From contig JAQMRL010000001.1 of the NCBI GenBank assembly GCA_035578175.1, positions 237,413,038 through 237,477,037 on the forward strand: a stretch of DNA of 64,000 nucleotides, in the 5' to 3' direction. The notes beneath the pieces were generated by a model. The model saw only the letters and a list, made by a program, of their open reading frames with translations, was not told where the DNA came from and ran no database searches. Numbering within the stretch: position 1 is the first letter of the stretch; every line of letters starts with the position of its first letter. Shown here one piece after another: positions 43,136 to 55,347 of the stretch. A program made the translations under genes and the position numbers. This stretch comes from Catonia carolina. Its lineage: Eukaryota > Arthropoda > Insecta > Hemiptera > Achilidae.

Positions 43136-43740
43136 AATATAAGGCTATAGGTTATTGCCATTAACATAGTAGCAAATCATTGTTGTTTGAAAACAACACA
43201 ATATAAGCGCTGCACCTTTATTTTCCAATGTTCTCTACACATTTATATTATACGTTTTGTCCAATAGAAGCACTGATTTATTCTTACAATATCATGGTGT
43301 TTTAATAGGATATAATAGATTTAATAGGATATTTGAAATAGGTTCTTATAATAGGAGTTTTCCATTGCATTGTTGCAGTTTACGGTTTCCATTAACATTC
43401 CATGTTTTGTTTTTGAGTTTGTGTGAAATCTTTTTTGTAAATAAAATTGAATTCTAAAATTATTTTTGAACATAAAATTTTTCAAAAAAAAATGTCTTAG
43501 TTTTTAGCTCGTTGTCAAGTATTTCAGGTTGATTTTTTAAACTTAAAAATTATATTGTGGTTTAGAAAGGGTTAAGTTAAGCATTCGCCAACATATATTA
43601 CGCAAAAAAATTATAGAATTTTTATTATCTTAACTTGTTTTTAAGTCATATCAACAGTTAAGTCATTCGACCATAGATGATATTACTGGAAGCGGCGTTA
43701 GAACGGGAGTACAAGTTCACAGGCGGTGGTTTATTAAAAA
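43136..43740. other. AT-rich spacer, nothing recognised
   Basis: No feature is recognised. GATATAATAGATTTAATAGG-type short direct repeats lie at 43308-43330. Confidence 0.45.
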
Positions 43741-43836
43741 TCTGGTGTAAAACACTCACACGACTTTCTCTTGTTAATGTAAATAATAAACAATATAACT
43801 TAACATTAGAAATAAACCTCAAATCAAAAAAATCCT
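43741..43836 (+). mobile_element. Element A fragment (5' ~95 bp)
   Basis: TCTGGTGTAAAACACTCACA to AAATAAACCTCAAATCAAAA contains the terminal hairpin and the subterminal CTTTCTCTTG, then breaks off. Confidence 0.85.
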
Positions 43837-44276
43837 TACTATCCTTGTCAACTCAAAACTTTCAATGTGACCAATCATAATTCTTGTTACTTATTTTTTA
43901 TTTGCAATTGTGCCCTAAAAATAAATAAAACACCTTGAGAATATTATCTTGAATGAACCTATTTTAAATGATAAAAGAGTGATAACAATGAATTATCCAA
44001 TAGTTATAGATACTGAAGTCACGAGTTTGCCTTTTGCGTATGGATGGGCTGGGAGGAAGGGAAGTGAAAATTTGCAGTGCTGCCAACCTCAAAAGTGAGA
44101 CACTACTCGTACATTTCACTACCGTGCAGTTTCTACATTCATTTTGTAAGCTGTGGTCTATTCCGAGAAAATAGTTTTCTTCATAAAACTTATGAGAAAT
44201 AAATGTGACCTGTAATATTGCCTATAGCTTAATTACATGACTAAAAATGTTTGATTCTCTGTAATTATAAGCTACC
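43837..44276. other. Spacer, nothing recognised
   Basis: 44035-44110 (GGATGGGCTGGGAGGAAGGG onward) is less AT-rich but unassigned. Confidence 0.4.
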
Positions 44277-44630
44277 TTATTCCATTAGAACAAAATTTTC
44301 TACGAATGAATCGCCTTCTTTACTATCGCTGTCACTGGCGTCTTCACTATCAGTTTTACTAATACTATCTACCTAACAGTTCCTTATTTTACCAGGTGTA
44401 AACAAAACTGTTGAAGAACTAGCTTTTTCACTATCTTTAACTTCCTTCTTTATATTTTGAATTGTGGAAAGGGAAACATCACAGTAGTTAGCCGCTCGCT
44501 CATGGCTTTTGTTAAGAGGCAGGGAAAGGAATTTTTGTTTAGCTTCAACTTCACAGCATATTATTACACTGCATATTAGATTTCGTTGAGCACTGTGAAT
44601 AGTCTGCCCACGTTTTCGAGAAACTAACAT
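44277..44630 (-). pseudogene. DNA-transposase N-terminal domain (HTH), one internal stop
   Basis: The open frame from 44630 reads MLVSRKRGQTIHSAQRNLIC, then CEVEAKQKFLSLPLNKSHER, AANYCDVSLSTIQNIKKEV and a SSSTVLFTPGKIRNC end at TAG 44373. The pattern (R.G..i.S..R.li..V..cc..Ek......p..k..eRaA..cgvS.sTi.ri..E, STPGKkR) is the N-terminal helix-turn-helix and linker of insect DDE-type transposases. After the TAG the same frame continues as an acidic Ser/Asp stretch (VDSISKTDSEDASDSDSKEG) to TAA at 44277. The DDE catalytic domain that should follow is absent. It could be a first exon or a truncated copy. Confidence 0.7.
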
Positions 44631-44901
44631 TTCTGTTTACGGTAAAAAAAAACAGTTAACCTACAAAAGGTTCCGCGATATATACTGTATATGCTCTAAG
44701 TATAATACTTGTTGTGTTTGTTGTAGTGAAATTAAAGCAGTAGCGCATAGCACTGATGCTTTTCCCCTTTTATCCCTTGTTGCAAACAAGGGCAAACTCG
44801 TGACTCGACCACCTATGCCATCTTTATAAGCCAAACAATGTAATTTAACCAAAATTGAAAAACGCGTTTTCGAAAAAAATTGGATTTTGTGCTTTTGCAC
44901 C

Positions 44902-45261
44902 TGAGTAGAGGTTTTACTAAGTTTTCCTGTAGAGGTTTTACTAAGTAAAACAAGGAGTGAGGTGGTTTACTTTTGCCTTCCTCACTGATTGGAAAAGTAC
45001 GCTTATCAGCATGCCGGGCCCTCTGAAAAGCATTTTCCACTCTGCAAATGACACCTTCACTTCATTCACCACAGGGTTTGGCTTTATAATGAAATTTTCA
45101 TTACTTTCAGAGGAGATAACTCTGATTAGTGTCTTTTACACCTCTACCTCTTCTGTTCTTGAATGATTCAGTCATTTAATTGGGTGACCATGTGATAAGA
45201 AACAGAAATATTTATTTTAGCCCTGCAACAAACAGATTGAGTGAATAATTTGACATTCCAC
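44902..45261 (-). mobile_element. Element B copy 4 (truncated both ends)
   Basis: The 3' hairpin and tail are missing. GTAGAGGTTTTACTAAGT is tandemly repeated (44908-44925 and 44931-44948). The frame FQRARHADKRTFPISEEGKS matching copies 1 and 2 is still open. The 5' end is cut at CATTCCACCT, exactly where element A copy 11 begins. Confidence 0.87.
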
Positions 45262-46159
45262 CTCTATTGCCGTATACGAATATATAGGGGAGGAAAGTAT
45301 TGTTTTCATGTGGATTTTTCAAAATGGAGTTTTCACCGGATATACATGTTTTCAGACCCCGGAACCCAAAAAAACATGTTTTTAGCGATTGGTGATAATT
45401 GGTCAACCGAAAATAATAATTAATTCGTGCAATTTTTCACTCTTTCGCGATTTTCCCAATATATGGCTCCTACAATTTTCTTAAAAGTCACCTCATCTAC
45501 TACGTTTTTTATGCTCTACAAGATAGGGTAAGCGTCACGTGTGCTGAAATTCTTGGGGAGACTTTTTGTAGTATAAAAGATAGTCTTTTTAAGATTGCGG
45601 CCTTAATATGCTTTTTAGACCAAAATTCTGTATAATTAAGTTGTAGAACATTTAAAAACCTACAACTATTATTTCAAATATTTATTTTGTACATCGCTTA
45701 GGTTAGCAGTAATTAGTGATCTTTATTTTTGTTTTTTATTCAAGGGAATTTGTAAAAAATGGGATATTTTAAGATTTCGCCCTTAGTATGCATTTAACGA
45801 CGCTTAGTTTAGCGGCAATTAGTGATTTTCTGTGGTTTCTTTTTATGAAAATCGGTACAAAATGGGATTTTTGAAGATTACGGCCTTAGTAGGATTTTAC
45901 GAGAAAAGTGTGTATAAGTTAATCAAAGTTATTGAAAATTTAAAAACCTACAACTCTTATTTTTACAAAGCCTAGTTTAGACGCAATTATTGATTTTCCG
46001 TATTTTTATGTTTTCCAGATTGATTTTCATTTTACGTCATTTACTTATGATTAAAATAAGTTATTTCTTCATTTAGTTGTTTACTCAAGATTAAACATAG
46101 GGTATATTGATCGTTATATACATTAGCAACAGAAAGTGATGTGAGCGTTGTACAACAGA
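45262..46159 (-). mobile_element. Element A copy 11 (full length, 3' tip lost)
   Basis: It starts CTCTATTGCCGTATACGAAT, so the first bases of the 3' end (ACTTTCT) are missing at the join with element B. It ends at the TC terminus ACAACAGA, 46159. The middle repeats the TTTAGCGGCAATTAGTGATTTT block three times (around 45700, 45815 and 45970) rather than twice. Confidence 0.88.
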
Positions 46160-47325
46160 TTTTTTTATTTACTGATCTTACAGTACTGTGTATTAAAAAA
46201 AATCCTATTTTTTATTAAAGTAAACTTTTACAACGTTTAGTAGGCAACTTTAAATTATCTGCACAAAGTTATTGAGTGTGTTAACACCCAGTTCACCAGT
46301 TTCACCGTTTTACATGCGTTATTTATAAAATTGAGACAAATTTATGCTGAACTAAGATTTTGTTGAATTTATTCATTCTGGTTTCATTAATTTATATTTT
46401 CAGTGAATACACATTAGTGAATACGTATTATTAAATATCTATTATTTTGTAGAACCACAAACACTGATTATTTGGCTGGATGAAAATTTATGTATTTGTA
46501 GTTGTTTTACTTAATTAACGAAATGTTCACAGCAAGTCTGTTACAGTCTGTTTTTCTACACGAGTTTGTTGCCTTAAATAATGTAATTAATATTAATTTG
46601 CAGTATTTGCTTTTGGTGAACACTCTCGTTGTGTACAATGTAATTTAACAAATGTAAATTCAAGAATAGGACGTTAGGATTGGTTTATACAGCTGGGTGT
46701 GAGTCTGTATTGTATACAGGAAACATTGAACTCTATGGTCTACGGTTACTGGTGATAGCTTTAACAGGAAGCTTTGAACTTGTCTGTACGTGCACAGATC
46801 CCTAACGTTTCCTCTTCATTTCTGAAATTTTAGGCAAATTCCGTTTGTGGTTTAATTTTACTTCAAGGAATTATCTCACACTCATACGTTTCGAATTATT
46901 TTCAGTCGATAAATGTATATACTGTATTATATATTTAAGGTATGATATTTTTTCGTGGTTAAAATACGTTTAACCTGTCGTGATAAAAATAACAAAAGCA
47001 ACGTTTTCTGTTTTATTTTTTGATTTATTAATTACTAGTAATCAGGCGCGGGCGTATTGCTTGCCTTATTAAAGTGTATTGAATAAACTAGTTAATTTCT
47101 TTCCCCGGTTTTCCTTGATTCTTTGCGCTATTTACGTTTTACAGGTATCGGTTCAACTCTACGAAAATCGATTTTATGAATTACAGCTCTTTGGAGAAGT
47201 ACTGAAGTAATATTTTTTATTGGTAGTCGTAGGTACACTATCTTCTCCTTACCAGCAAGTGGTAGAAATTCGAATGCTGTACTTTCCCTAAGTTTACTAA
47301 TTGAGAATATGCAGACGTAACTTTT
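46160..47325. other. AT-rich spacer, nothing recognised
   Basis: No supported feature. Confidence 0.45.
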
Positions 47326-48035
47326 ACTTTCTCTTGCCTTTATGAATATATATACTGTAGAGGAAGGAAAGTATTGTTTTCATGTTGATTTTTCAAAATA
47401 GAGTTTTCACCGGATCTACACGTTTTCAGGCCCCTTGCACTCAAAAAATATGTTTTCAGCGATTGGTCTGTGGGCGCGCGCGCGCGCGCGTGTGTGTGAA
47501 CAGCATTTCTCAAGAACGGGACATCGTACGAAGTGGAAACTTGAAACTTAAGTTTGGTACTACTAGAGGACCCGACAAGAACATGTTCATCAAAATCGGT
47601 CAACCGGAAAAGGTAGTTTTATTCGTGTAATTTTTCACTTTTTTGCAATTTTCTCAAAAACGGCTCCTACAATTTTTTAAAAATCGCTTTATTTACTACA
47701 TTTTTTATGCTCTACAAGATAGGGTAGGCGCCATATGTGCTAAAATTTTTGAAAAGGCTGTTTTCTCGTAAAAAATTGTTTTTTTTAAGATAACAGCTTT
47801 AATATACATTTTAGCGCTAAAATGTACAAAAAGTTGCAGAGAATTTAAAACCCTACAACTTTTATTTTAAACATGTTTTTGTGTAATCCTTAGTTTAGCG
47901 TTAATTAGTGATTTTCTGTTTTTTTCTCATGAAACTATGTAAAGAATCGATTTTTTAAGATTTCTGCCTTAGTATGCATTTTACGACAAAGTGTATGTAA
48001 TCAGATTTATAGGAAATTAAAAGATCTAAAAATTT
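47326..48035 (-). mobile_element. Element A copy 12 (3' 710 bp; TC end missing)
   Basis: ACTTTCTCTTGCC at 47326 starts the 3' hairpin, which carries an ATATATACTGTAG insertion. Homology stops at AGATCTAAAAATTTTATTT near 48035. The dinucleotide tract is (GC)n(GT)n at 47473-47499. Confidence 0.9.
47473..47499. repeat. (GC)8(GT)n tract within element A
   Basis: GGGCGCGCGCGCGCGCGCGT and GTGTGTG form a potential Z-DNA former, at the position where the other copies have GT only. Confidence 0.9.
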
Positions 48036-50154
48036 TATTTATCTGTGTTTTGTAATTTATAAGAATAAAATAACAAAACAGCAAGCTTTAAAACGAGCTG
48101 TACCAGAAATTTGTATGTTTCTTACTTGATGAGATACGCGGTTCCCAACACAAGCTTCATCTTTCATTTTACGTACTATAAGCGTAAGTGGGCATTATGT
48201 CGATATTTTTTCTGTTCAATCCTTAAGGAAAACATTTTACGAATATCAGCTCGGAATATATGATCGGAATGTTAGAAAATTAGTGAATCGGAATGATTAG
48301 CGATGATTCAACAAGGGGTTTTGCATTTCTATTGGGATTATTAAGTAAATACAACTATTCATTCCCTGTTCTTATGCAATAACAAAATTGTGCAACACTG
48401 TAACGAGAGAATTTAAATTTCTCGCTTTGCAATAATATATTTTATTTGTTTGTTTTTTTGTCATTTGAACGGTACAAAAAAAACCTTTGTTACTTCATGT
48501 TGATAACAAAACGTAATTAATATTTATTACTAACTTTTATTACATTTTCTATTTGTTGTTTCGTTTTATATTAACCTACTATAAATACGTACACCAATAA
48601 AAATCATTAAATAAAAATATATTTCTCTTTGTTTTATTTATTTAATATTATTAAACTGTGTTTTATTTGCGTTTTGTTTCACTACAATTATTCATTTTAA
48701 TTTTTTAATGAAATTTCTCGCACTAGCCTACTTTGTTTTAAAATGAATCCAATTAAAATTTATTATTCTTTCGGAAGTTGCTCGTACATTTATTTGTATA
48801 TTTATATGAACGATATTTATTTGTACGCTTACAAAGGCTAAAATATACATTTAATTAATATCATTGTCCATAAAATAACTCTAAATTAAATTGTTCTATC
48901 CAGCTTATATTTATGGAAGCACTTTACAATACACAATTTATTTGTAATAAATTGAACTGTTAATTTAATTTGTTATTTTTATTGAATTTCGTAGTCAGTT
49001 TTTTTAACGTGCACTTTTCACGTATACTCGTTTGATAATATTTGATCAATTTAAAGTTTACTTTTTTTCTAAAAGCATTTTAAAAGAGTTGTTTTCGTTT
49101 TGTCAACTGACCAATAACGAATTTCTGGAGTAAAATGTAAGTTACAGTAAAGGTATTATTGACCGTTTTAAATATTTACGTTATATTCGTAGTTAAGTTA
49201 GTGGAAAATTGGTATTAAATTCTAAAGTAGTTCATTTTTTGTGTGTTTTATGTTGACCTTTATTATTTTTGTACACAAAGAGAAATTGGAACATCCAACG
49301 GTGTATTTTCATGGTTACCGAATCAATTGGCTTGCTCAACAGTCTTAACTGAACTTCTTAAAGCAATTTCCTACCAATTGACTGACGAGGGTGGGCTTGA
49401 GTCCTTATGAAATTGAGACTTTAATTTTTTAAAAAAACCGATTTTTTTTTTTTAATGAGAGTAGTGAATTTACAAATTTTTGCAGAAACTAATGGTGACC
49501 TATCGAGCCCAGCTAATAAGGTAAATTAGAAAAGAAAGTTTAACTGAAATTGTTAAAGCATTTTAGATAAAATAAGATCTGTGCATTTCTGCACTGGAGT
49601 ATATTAGGCGTACCTTTAATTTTGGGGCTAAGTTAAAGTTAAAGGTACCTTTAATTCTCGGTACCTTTGTTCTCGGCTTGGGTTTAAAAATAATTTCCGT
49701 TATTACACGATATTGTAGTTATAAACTGCAAAAAATAAACAAATAGTGCACTGGTAAGGGAAGTAAATAACAAGATTATGTAATTATAATGTACTGATTG
49801 TTCTCATTGCAGTCATCGAGGATGGTTAATGTGATACGGAAGGAAAAACTAACTGTACAAGAAAAAAAAGAAGGGATAGATGGATGCTGCACAAATGTTT
49901 TAGTTTTGATGGATATGGAAGGACGCTAGCAAGTAGCAGAGAAAATTCGACGAGGATTGTGGTAGAAGCCAAGGTTCACCAAGGGCTGTAGAACTACAAG
50001 ATGATGATGAGTGCCTTGACTGCCTTCATGGTGAAGTGGTTCTAAAACACCCCATTTAATTCAATTGCAAAAAGGAAAATTCCGTTTTCAATTCCTGGAC
50101 TGGTGTTCTGAAATGTTTAACCTGTTCAAATCCGTAAATAACTTTTCTATAACC
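48036..50154. other. AT-rich region, mostly unassigned
   Basis: 49600-49670 contains three close GGTACCTTTAATT-type repeats. 49540-49640 weakly resembles dispersed repeat I. 49860-50045 has a purine-rich stretch without a clear ORF. Confidence 0.4.
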
Positions 50155-50163
50155 AAATTTTAT

Positions 50164-50437
50164 GCCCATAACGGGCAGGTGGAGTGTTAAATTAATTGCA
50201 CTCGATCTGTTGGTTCCAGGGCTACAAAAAATAGTTCTGTTTCTTATCACATGCTCAGCCAATTATAGGACTGAATTATTTAAGAACAGAATAGGTAGAG
50301 GTATAAAAGACAATAGTAAGAGTTATCTGCTCTGAGAGTAATGAATTTTACTGTACAGTTAGACCCTGTGGTGAATGAAGTGACGGTGTAATTTGTAGGG
50401 TGGAAGTGGGTGCTTTTCAGTGGTTGACCTAAACAGT
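50164..50437 (+). mobile_element. Element B copy 5 (internal deletion, 9-bp TSD)
   Basis: AAATTTTAT at 50155-50163 and 50438-50446 flank it. The head GCCCATAACGGGCAGGTGGA is complete. About 110 bp are missing between GGGTGCTTTTCAG and TGGTTGACCTAAACAG, removing the hairpin. Confidence 0.9.
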
Positions 50438-50446
50438 AAATTTTAT

Positions 50447-51907
50447 CGCTAATTATGAAGAAGTTATTGACTATTTGAATTATGGAAACAAAATAAGCAC
50501 TGTGTTTTCGTTGGTTTGAAGTAAATTTATATTAAACACCGTTAAATTGTCTGTAGTTGTACATTTAAGACAGTATTAGAGTTTCTTACCGTAATTATAT
50601 ATACTACGAAACTGTAATATATACTACGATTACTGTAATTATTTCAAAGAAACCATTTGTTTTCAGTGCCATTTACTAAACATAGTGTATCAGATTTCGT
50701 GCAAAGTTTAAATGTAATTTCATGAAATTTGTTTTAAGGTATTCTGTAGGTTATTACAGTCAATTAAGTACTTAATTAAAATGTATGTTTTGCTACACTA
50801 AAATTTGTGTAATTAAACTTACAGTACGTTTTAACTATATTATATTACTAAATGTCGGAATGGATTATTACTTCTTCAGTTACCTTTTAAGTCCTGTCAT
50901 ATTTACTTCCCGCACTCTCTTCGTAGTATAGAGTTTAAAAAATTTTAACGGTACAAAACTTGTATACCTGGATTTCAATTGTTCTTAATATTTCACGACC
51001 CCTGAAGCTAAAAATTGTTTTTATTTTAAAAATTATCTGTACATCCCTTTTGTGTCCAGTGAGATAAGAAGATTTGCTGTCACACATGAAGCTCTTCTAC
51101 ATGATCACATCAACAGAGAAAGAAGCCCTACGAACTAGTGTAACAGGTGCAGTGTGATGTGTTTAAGCAGAGCAATGTGAAGTGCAGAAGTAGTGAATAG
51201 TTTTATGTATTTTTTAGTTTTAAGTTATAAAACATTGTTGAATGGATTATAAAATTTAAGTATTTAGTTTTTAAGATAATATGAACGAAAAATTATTGGT
51301 TGGTCTTTTAGACGAGTTTTAACCTATTTAAGTATAAAAAAAATTAAAATGTAATTTTTTTGGGTGTGTTCAAGGGTGTTAGCTGAAATTTAAGAACTAA
51401 CGTTTCCTTAACAAACCCTAGAAAATCGGAGAATGAGGATACTTAACTTCAGTGCAAAATATAAACAAATTTTCTCTAATTTAGAGAAGTTGGTTTTGTA
51501 TTTCAACAACAAAATACTTCTCTTCAAAAATTTTTGGTTAGTCAATAAATTTTTGACTTTAAATCTTACTTAGTTGCAACAAAAACTAATTGCCAGTGAC
51601 TGATAGTCGTTGATTTTTAAAAGGAGTTTAATTTTTGATACTGTTACAGCAGACAAAATTAAACAATTTCAGATATTTAAGAAATTCAACAATGGGGAAA
51701 TAGGTTACCATTGCCAGTTTTAAATGTAAAAGAATTTTATATCATAATGCTTAATACAACAAAAAAAATTACAATAATTTATTAGTAACGTTTACAGTTA
51801 TATAAGCACTTACATAAAACTAATTGTTATGTTAAGGCTTACTAAATAAGTTATTATTAAAATATGTTACGTTGGTTGCTTAATTTGTTGTATCAATAAA
51901 TGATTTA
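50447..51907. other. AT-rich region, mostly unassigned
   Basis: A frame around 51071-51122 (RFAVTHEALLHDHINRERSP) is short and unrecognised. GACCCCTGAAGCTAAAAA at 50998-51015 recurs in similar form at 56769-56787. Confidence 0.35.
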
Positions 51908-52399
51908 TACATATTTAATAATATTCTAAACAAGCGTGTTTTTTTTTGTGCAGGCTAATTTCTAAACTGCTGAACGGATTTTCATGAAAATTTTGACAGC
52001 GTATTTTTGTATTTATGTTCACAGTAACATTTCAATGTTCAAAAATGATAACCCTAAGGACCCTAATGAAGATTTTCATAAATGTGTGTGTGTGTACATG
52101 TGAGTACGTATTGCTGCTGAAGTAGATGAAGGGGTTCGATGATAGCGAGAGACATACGCGAAGGAAATTATCAAAACCTCGCGTCGTTGTGTGTGTGTGT
52201 ACTATCGTTGAAAGTACAGGACAGACATAAGTATAAAGACTAGCGAGAGACGTACGCAGGGGAATTTATCAAAACGTTGTGTGTGTGCGCGCGCGTTGGA
52301 GTATACAGTCGATTAGGAGCTACACAATTTCTGTTACATATTTATTTAAAAAAATAGATTACACATGTTTCGCGTGCGAAGCCGCGCGGGGTATGCTAG
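51908..52399 (+). mobile_element. Non-autonomous Helitron, copy 2
   Basis: The 3' end is TTTCGCGTGCGAAGCCGCGC, then GGGGTATGCTAG at 52399 followed by T, the same terminator as the element at 2137-2608. ACGGATTTTCATGAAAATTTTG and ACCCTAAGGACCCTAATGAAG align with that copy. A segment GCGAGAGACRTACGCRRRGGAA is present twice (about 52147-52168 and 52242-52263), against once in the other copy. The 5' end is diverged, so its start is approximate. Confidence 0.85.
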
Positions 52400-53084
52400 T
52401 ATAATATAATTTTATAAAATACCTATTACTTTATTCCTTTATTCAGGTACAAAAATTTTTTAAATAAATATTTTAAAAAAATTGGAGTGTGACCCACCCT
52501 CTAATCCACCACTAAGAGGTGGTCGCTTAAAACAATTAAAAACACGTCGGTCTTAAACAAAATGAAATCAGTTCTTCAAAAGAACCGGTCGTAATGAAAG
52601 GTGATCGATGAACAGAAGTGGCCGTTGAAAGATGTTTGACTATAGTAAATAATCTGTTTACTTTTGAAGGAATTTAATAATAGCTGCTCTGTTTTATATC
52701 CGGTATTATTCTCCAATATACAGTAAAATAAATGTTATAATTGCAGTTTTGTTCAATCATCTATACTGTACAAACAAACACAAAAGACGAAATATGAAAT
52801 TTTAGTCTGTTAGTTTTATGAAAGATATTACTAAGACCACGAGAAAGAGATGGAAGATTCAAACTTGTGCAATAATACTTACCGTGAACGACTCAGTGAA
52901 ATGATTTTCTTTGTTGTCAAATGCCAAAGTAAACTTAGGTGTATTACATTGATAGTAACGCATGCTTCAAAGGTGTTTGGGTTTGTTACTAAAGCGCTGT
53001 CAAAATATTTGCGCCGTTTGCTATAAAAAAATATCTTATTTTTGTTGACGTCATTTTAACAGTAATCACTTAGTCTGTCTCTTT
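52400..53084. other. AT-rich spacer, nothing recognised
   Basis: No supported feature. Confidence 0.45.
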
Positions 53085-53368
53085 ACTTTCTCTTGCCGTA
53101 TATTAATATAAACCTATAGGTAAGCAAAGTATTGTTTCATGTCAATTCTTTGAAATTGAGTGTTTACCGGAAGTACACGTTTTGAAGCCCCTGAACCCCA
53201 AAAAATTTGTTTTTAGCGATTGGTGTTTGTGGTTTAAAAAATATCTTAAGAACGGAATAGTGTAAAAAATTGAAACTTGTAACTTATATTAGGCATCACA
53301 ATGAGACCGGACACAAACATTTTCATAAAAATCTGTCAACCGGAAGTAATAGTTTATTCATAAAAATT
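53085..53368 (-). mobile_element. Element A copy 13 (3' ~285 bp)
   Basis: It runs from ACTTTCTCTTGCC (53085) to CAACCGGAAGTAATAGTTTATTC (about 53360), then homology stops. TTCATTTGAGGCTGTGCTCT at 53828-53847 looks like the next block of the same element, so ~450 bp of unrelated DNA may have been inserted in between. Confidence 0.8.
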
Positions 53369-54309
53369 TATATTTCAAAATAATGGAGACAGAATTACCT
53401 ATCTCTAAGGTTTAGGAAACCTGCTTAGGGTTTACCATCATTTAACTCTTATTAGGTTTAACATTAGACTAACTAATTTTTCAATATTGACAAAATAAAA
53501 ACGACAGAAATCAGTGAAATAAAGCCAAACGTTGGTATAAAAATACTTATTTAATTTGTTCATTAAAAAAATAATAAACCATTAAACTGACACTGAAAAC
53601 AAATATTTGACTTCCCTAAAGAAAAATAACCACAAAAAATTAAAGTTGAAAAATGAAGACATGTGTTCCTTTTTAAATTATTTATTAAGGAACATTTTAC
53701 TTTTTCTGACAACTGATTAAATAGCTAAGGAGCAAGAAATAAATAACATTTTGTAGTATAGCTGTATTTAGTGTAGCTTGTTGTAATAGAATTTGAATTT
53801 ATTTTGAGCGTCGTATTTCTAGAAAAATTCATTTGAGGCTGTGCTCTTATTAGAAAAATAACTTTATTGTCAGTTTCATAGTGTAGCCGCTGTTTGTAAT
53901 TTTGTGTAAAAATTCATATGAATGTGTGAATCGTTATTCACTTTATTTGGCAACTCAACCTGTTCCGGAAAACATTTCCTTTTTGGGTGTCGAACACTCC
54001 TCTTACCGGTGAGTTTGTACTTGTACGCTAAACGGGGCAATTTTTATTCCCCGTTAAAAATTGGGTAAATGTATAATTAAATTTTTCAGTTGGGTAAATT
54101 GCCTAAGTGAAAATTGTTTTTTTTTAAATTGCAAAGAAAGGAAAAGTTAACATATAGGAAAGTAAAGATGATAATAAAAAAAGCTATAATTTTATGTGAA
54201 TTTTTGCCCAACGAGAAAATTTAGCCGTAATTTGCAATATCTGCATTCAAACTGATCCATTCCTTGTTGTTTTTGACGCTGTATGTGAGTAAAGACGACA
54301 AACGTGTTC
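53369..54309. other. AT-rich spacer, possible continuation of element A near 53.83 kb
   Basis: Apart from the 53828-53860 block I recognise nothing. Confidence 0.4.
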
Positions 54310-54460
54310 TTTTTTACATCCGGCTGTCTCCAACCGATGCCAGCTGATCCAGTGATGGGAAGAATGTTAGGTGAACATGAGTAAAGAAAAAATGTCAGAA
54401 CTGACCGGGAATCGAACCTGTGACCCCCGCGTAGAAGCCAGTTGCTTGGAAACGAGTAAA
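54310..54460 (-). mobile_element. tRNA-derived SINE
   Basis: On the minus strand, CTTCTACGCGGGGGTCACAG GTTCGATTCCCGG has a good Pol III B box (GGTTCGATTCC; plus positions 54405-54420). The body CATCACTGGATCAGCTGGCATC lies downstream. The A box is not clear, and there is no cloverleaf, so this is a SINE head rather than a tRNA gene. Confidence 0.65.
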
Positions 54461-54925
54461 ATAAAGTAACATAAAGTAAAATAAATTAAAGTAAAATAAA
54501 AGTAACGACAACAAAAAAGTAACAACAAAAATTTAATACCGCTACAAAACAGAATTATGTAAAACTAAATATCGGTAAATCACTTAACTCTTTCGCTGTC
54601 TTAAAAAATTTTTTAAATTGATTTATTCCCTAAAATTATCAAAATACAAAACTATAAAATTACATGTAGTTAATTATACACAAAAATACATGTAAATACT
54701 ACTAAAAACGAGTAAAATAATGTAGTATTTACGCGTATTTTGAGTATATATTTTTTGTATTTTGATAATTTTCTTTAATAAATGAATTTGGAAAATTTCT
54801 TGAAAAATAGCGAGAGAAGTTAATGTGGTTTGCTGATATTTAGTTTTACAAAGTTTGTATTGTAATGGTGTTAAATTTCTGTGTTTATTTTATTCTGCAT
54901 TTTACTTTACACTATATCTGTACAC
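54461..54925. mobile_element. Fold-back element: ~430-bp inverted repeat
   Basis: TAAATACTAC (54693-54702) and GTAGTATTTA (54722-54731) form the centre. Outward, AAAATTATCAAAATACAAAA pairs with TTTTGTATTTTGATAATTTT, then TTAACTCTTTCGCTG with its counterpart in AGCGAGAGAAGTTAA, TGTAAAACTAAATATCGGTAA with GCTGATATTTAGTTTTACA, and TTTAATACC with GGTGTTAAA. Outermost are GTAAAATAAA units (54463-54512). There is no ORF. TTAA borders one inner level (54571-54590 and 54828-54832). Confidence 0.88.
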
Positions 54926-55347
54926 GGTTCTGTAATTTAGTTTTTAATAATTTTCCTGCAGACAGGTCAGCCGGAAACCTATATACTATCCGAAAGAGAA
55001 TAAAAAAGAAAGAAAGAAAGATACAGTAATAAAAAAACCTTTCATAACCCAACTAGTCTGCCTTCTCTTATTATAGGTCACCGGTCACCGGAAGAACCAT
55101 CTGCAGGATAATTTGTTAAATATTTACAAAACTGCAAAATATTTGCGTCGGCTTTGGCGTTGTTATTACAGTTTTTGTTTAAATTTATTCGTCCATGTGA
55201 TAAAGTTTTGTTTTGATAATGTGTACATACACATTTATCTAGTTTTTTGTTTTAATTTTTCTAAAAAATAGACTAGTATTTTAATAAAAGTATAATAGTA
55301 TTTATATTCGTAGGAGTTGGTTGATATTTTCGCTATTTTTATTTTTA
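54926..55347. other. AT-rich spacer, nothing recognised
   Basis: A (GAAA)n-like tract lies at 55003-55019. GGTCACCGGTCACCGG at 55076-55091 is a short tandem repeat. Confidence 0.45.
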
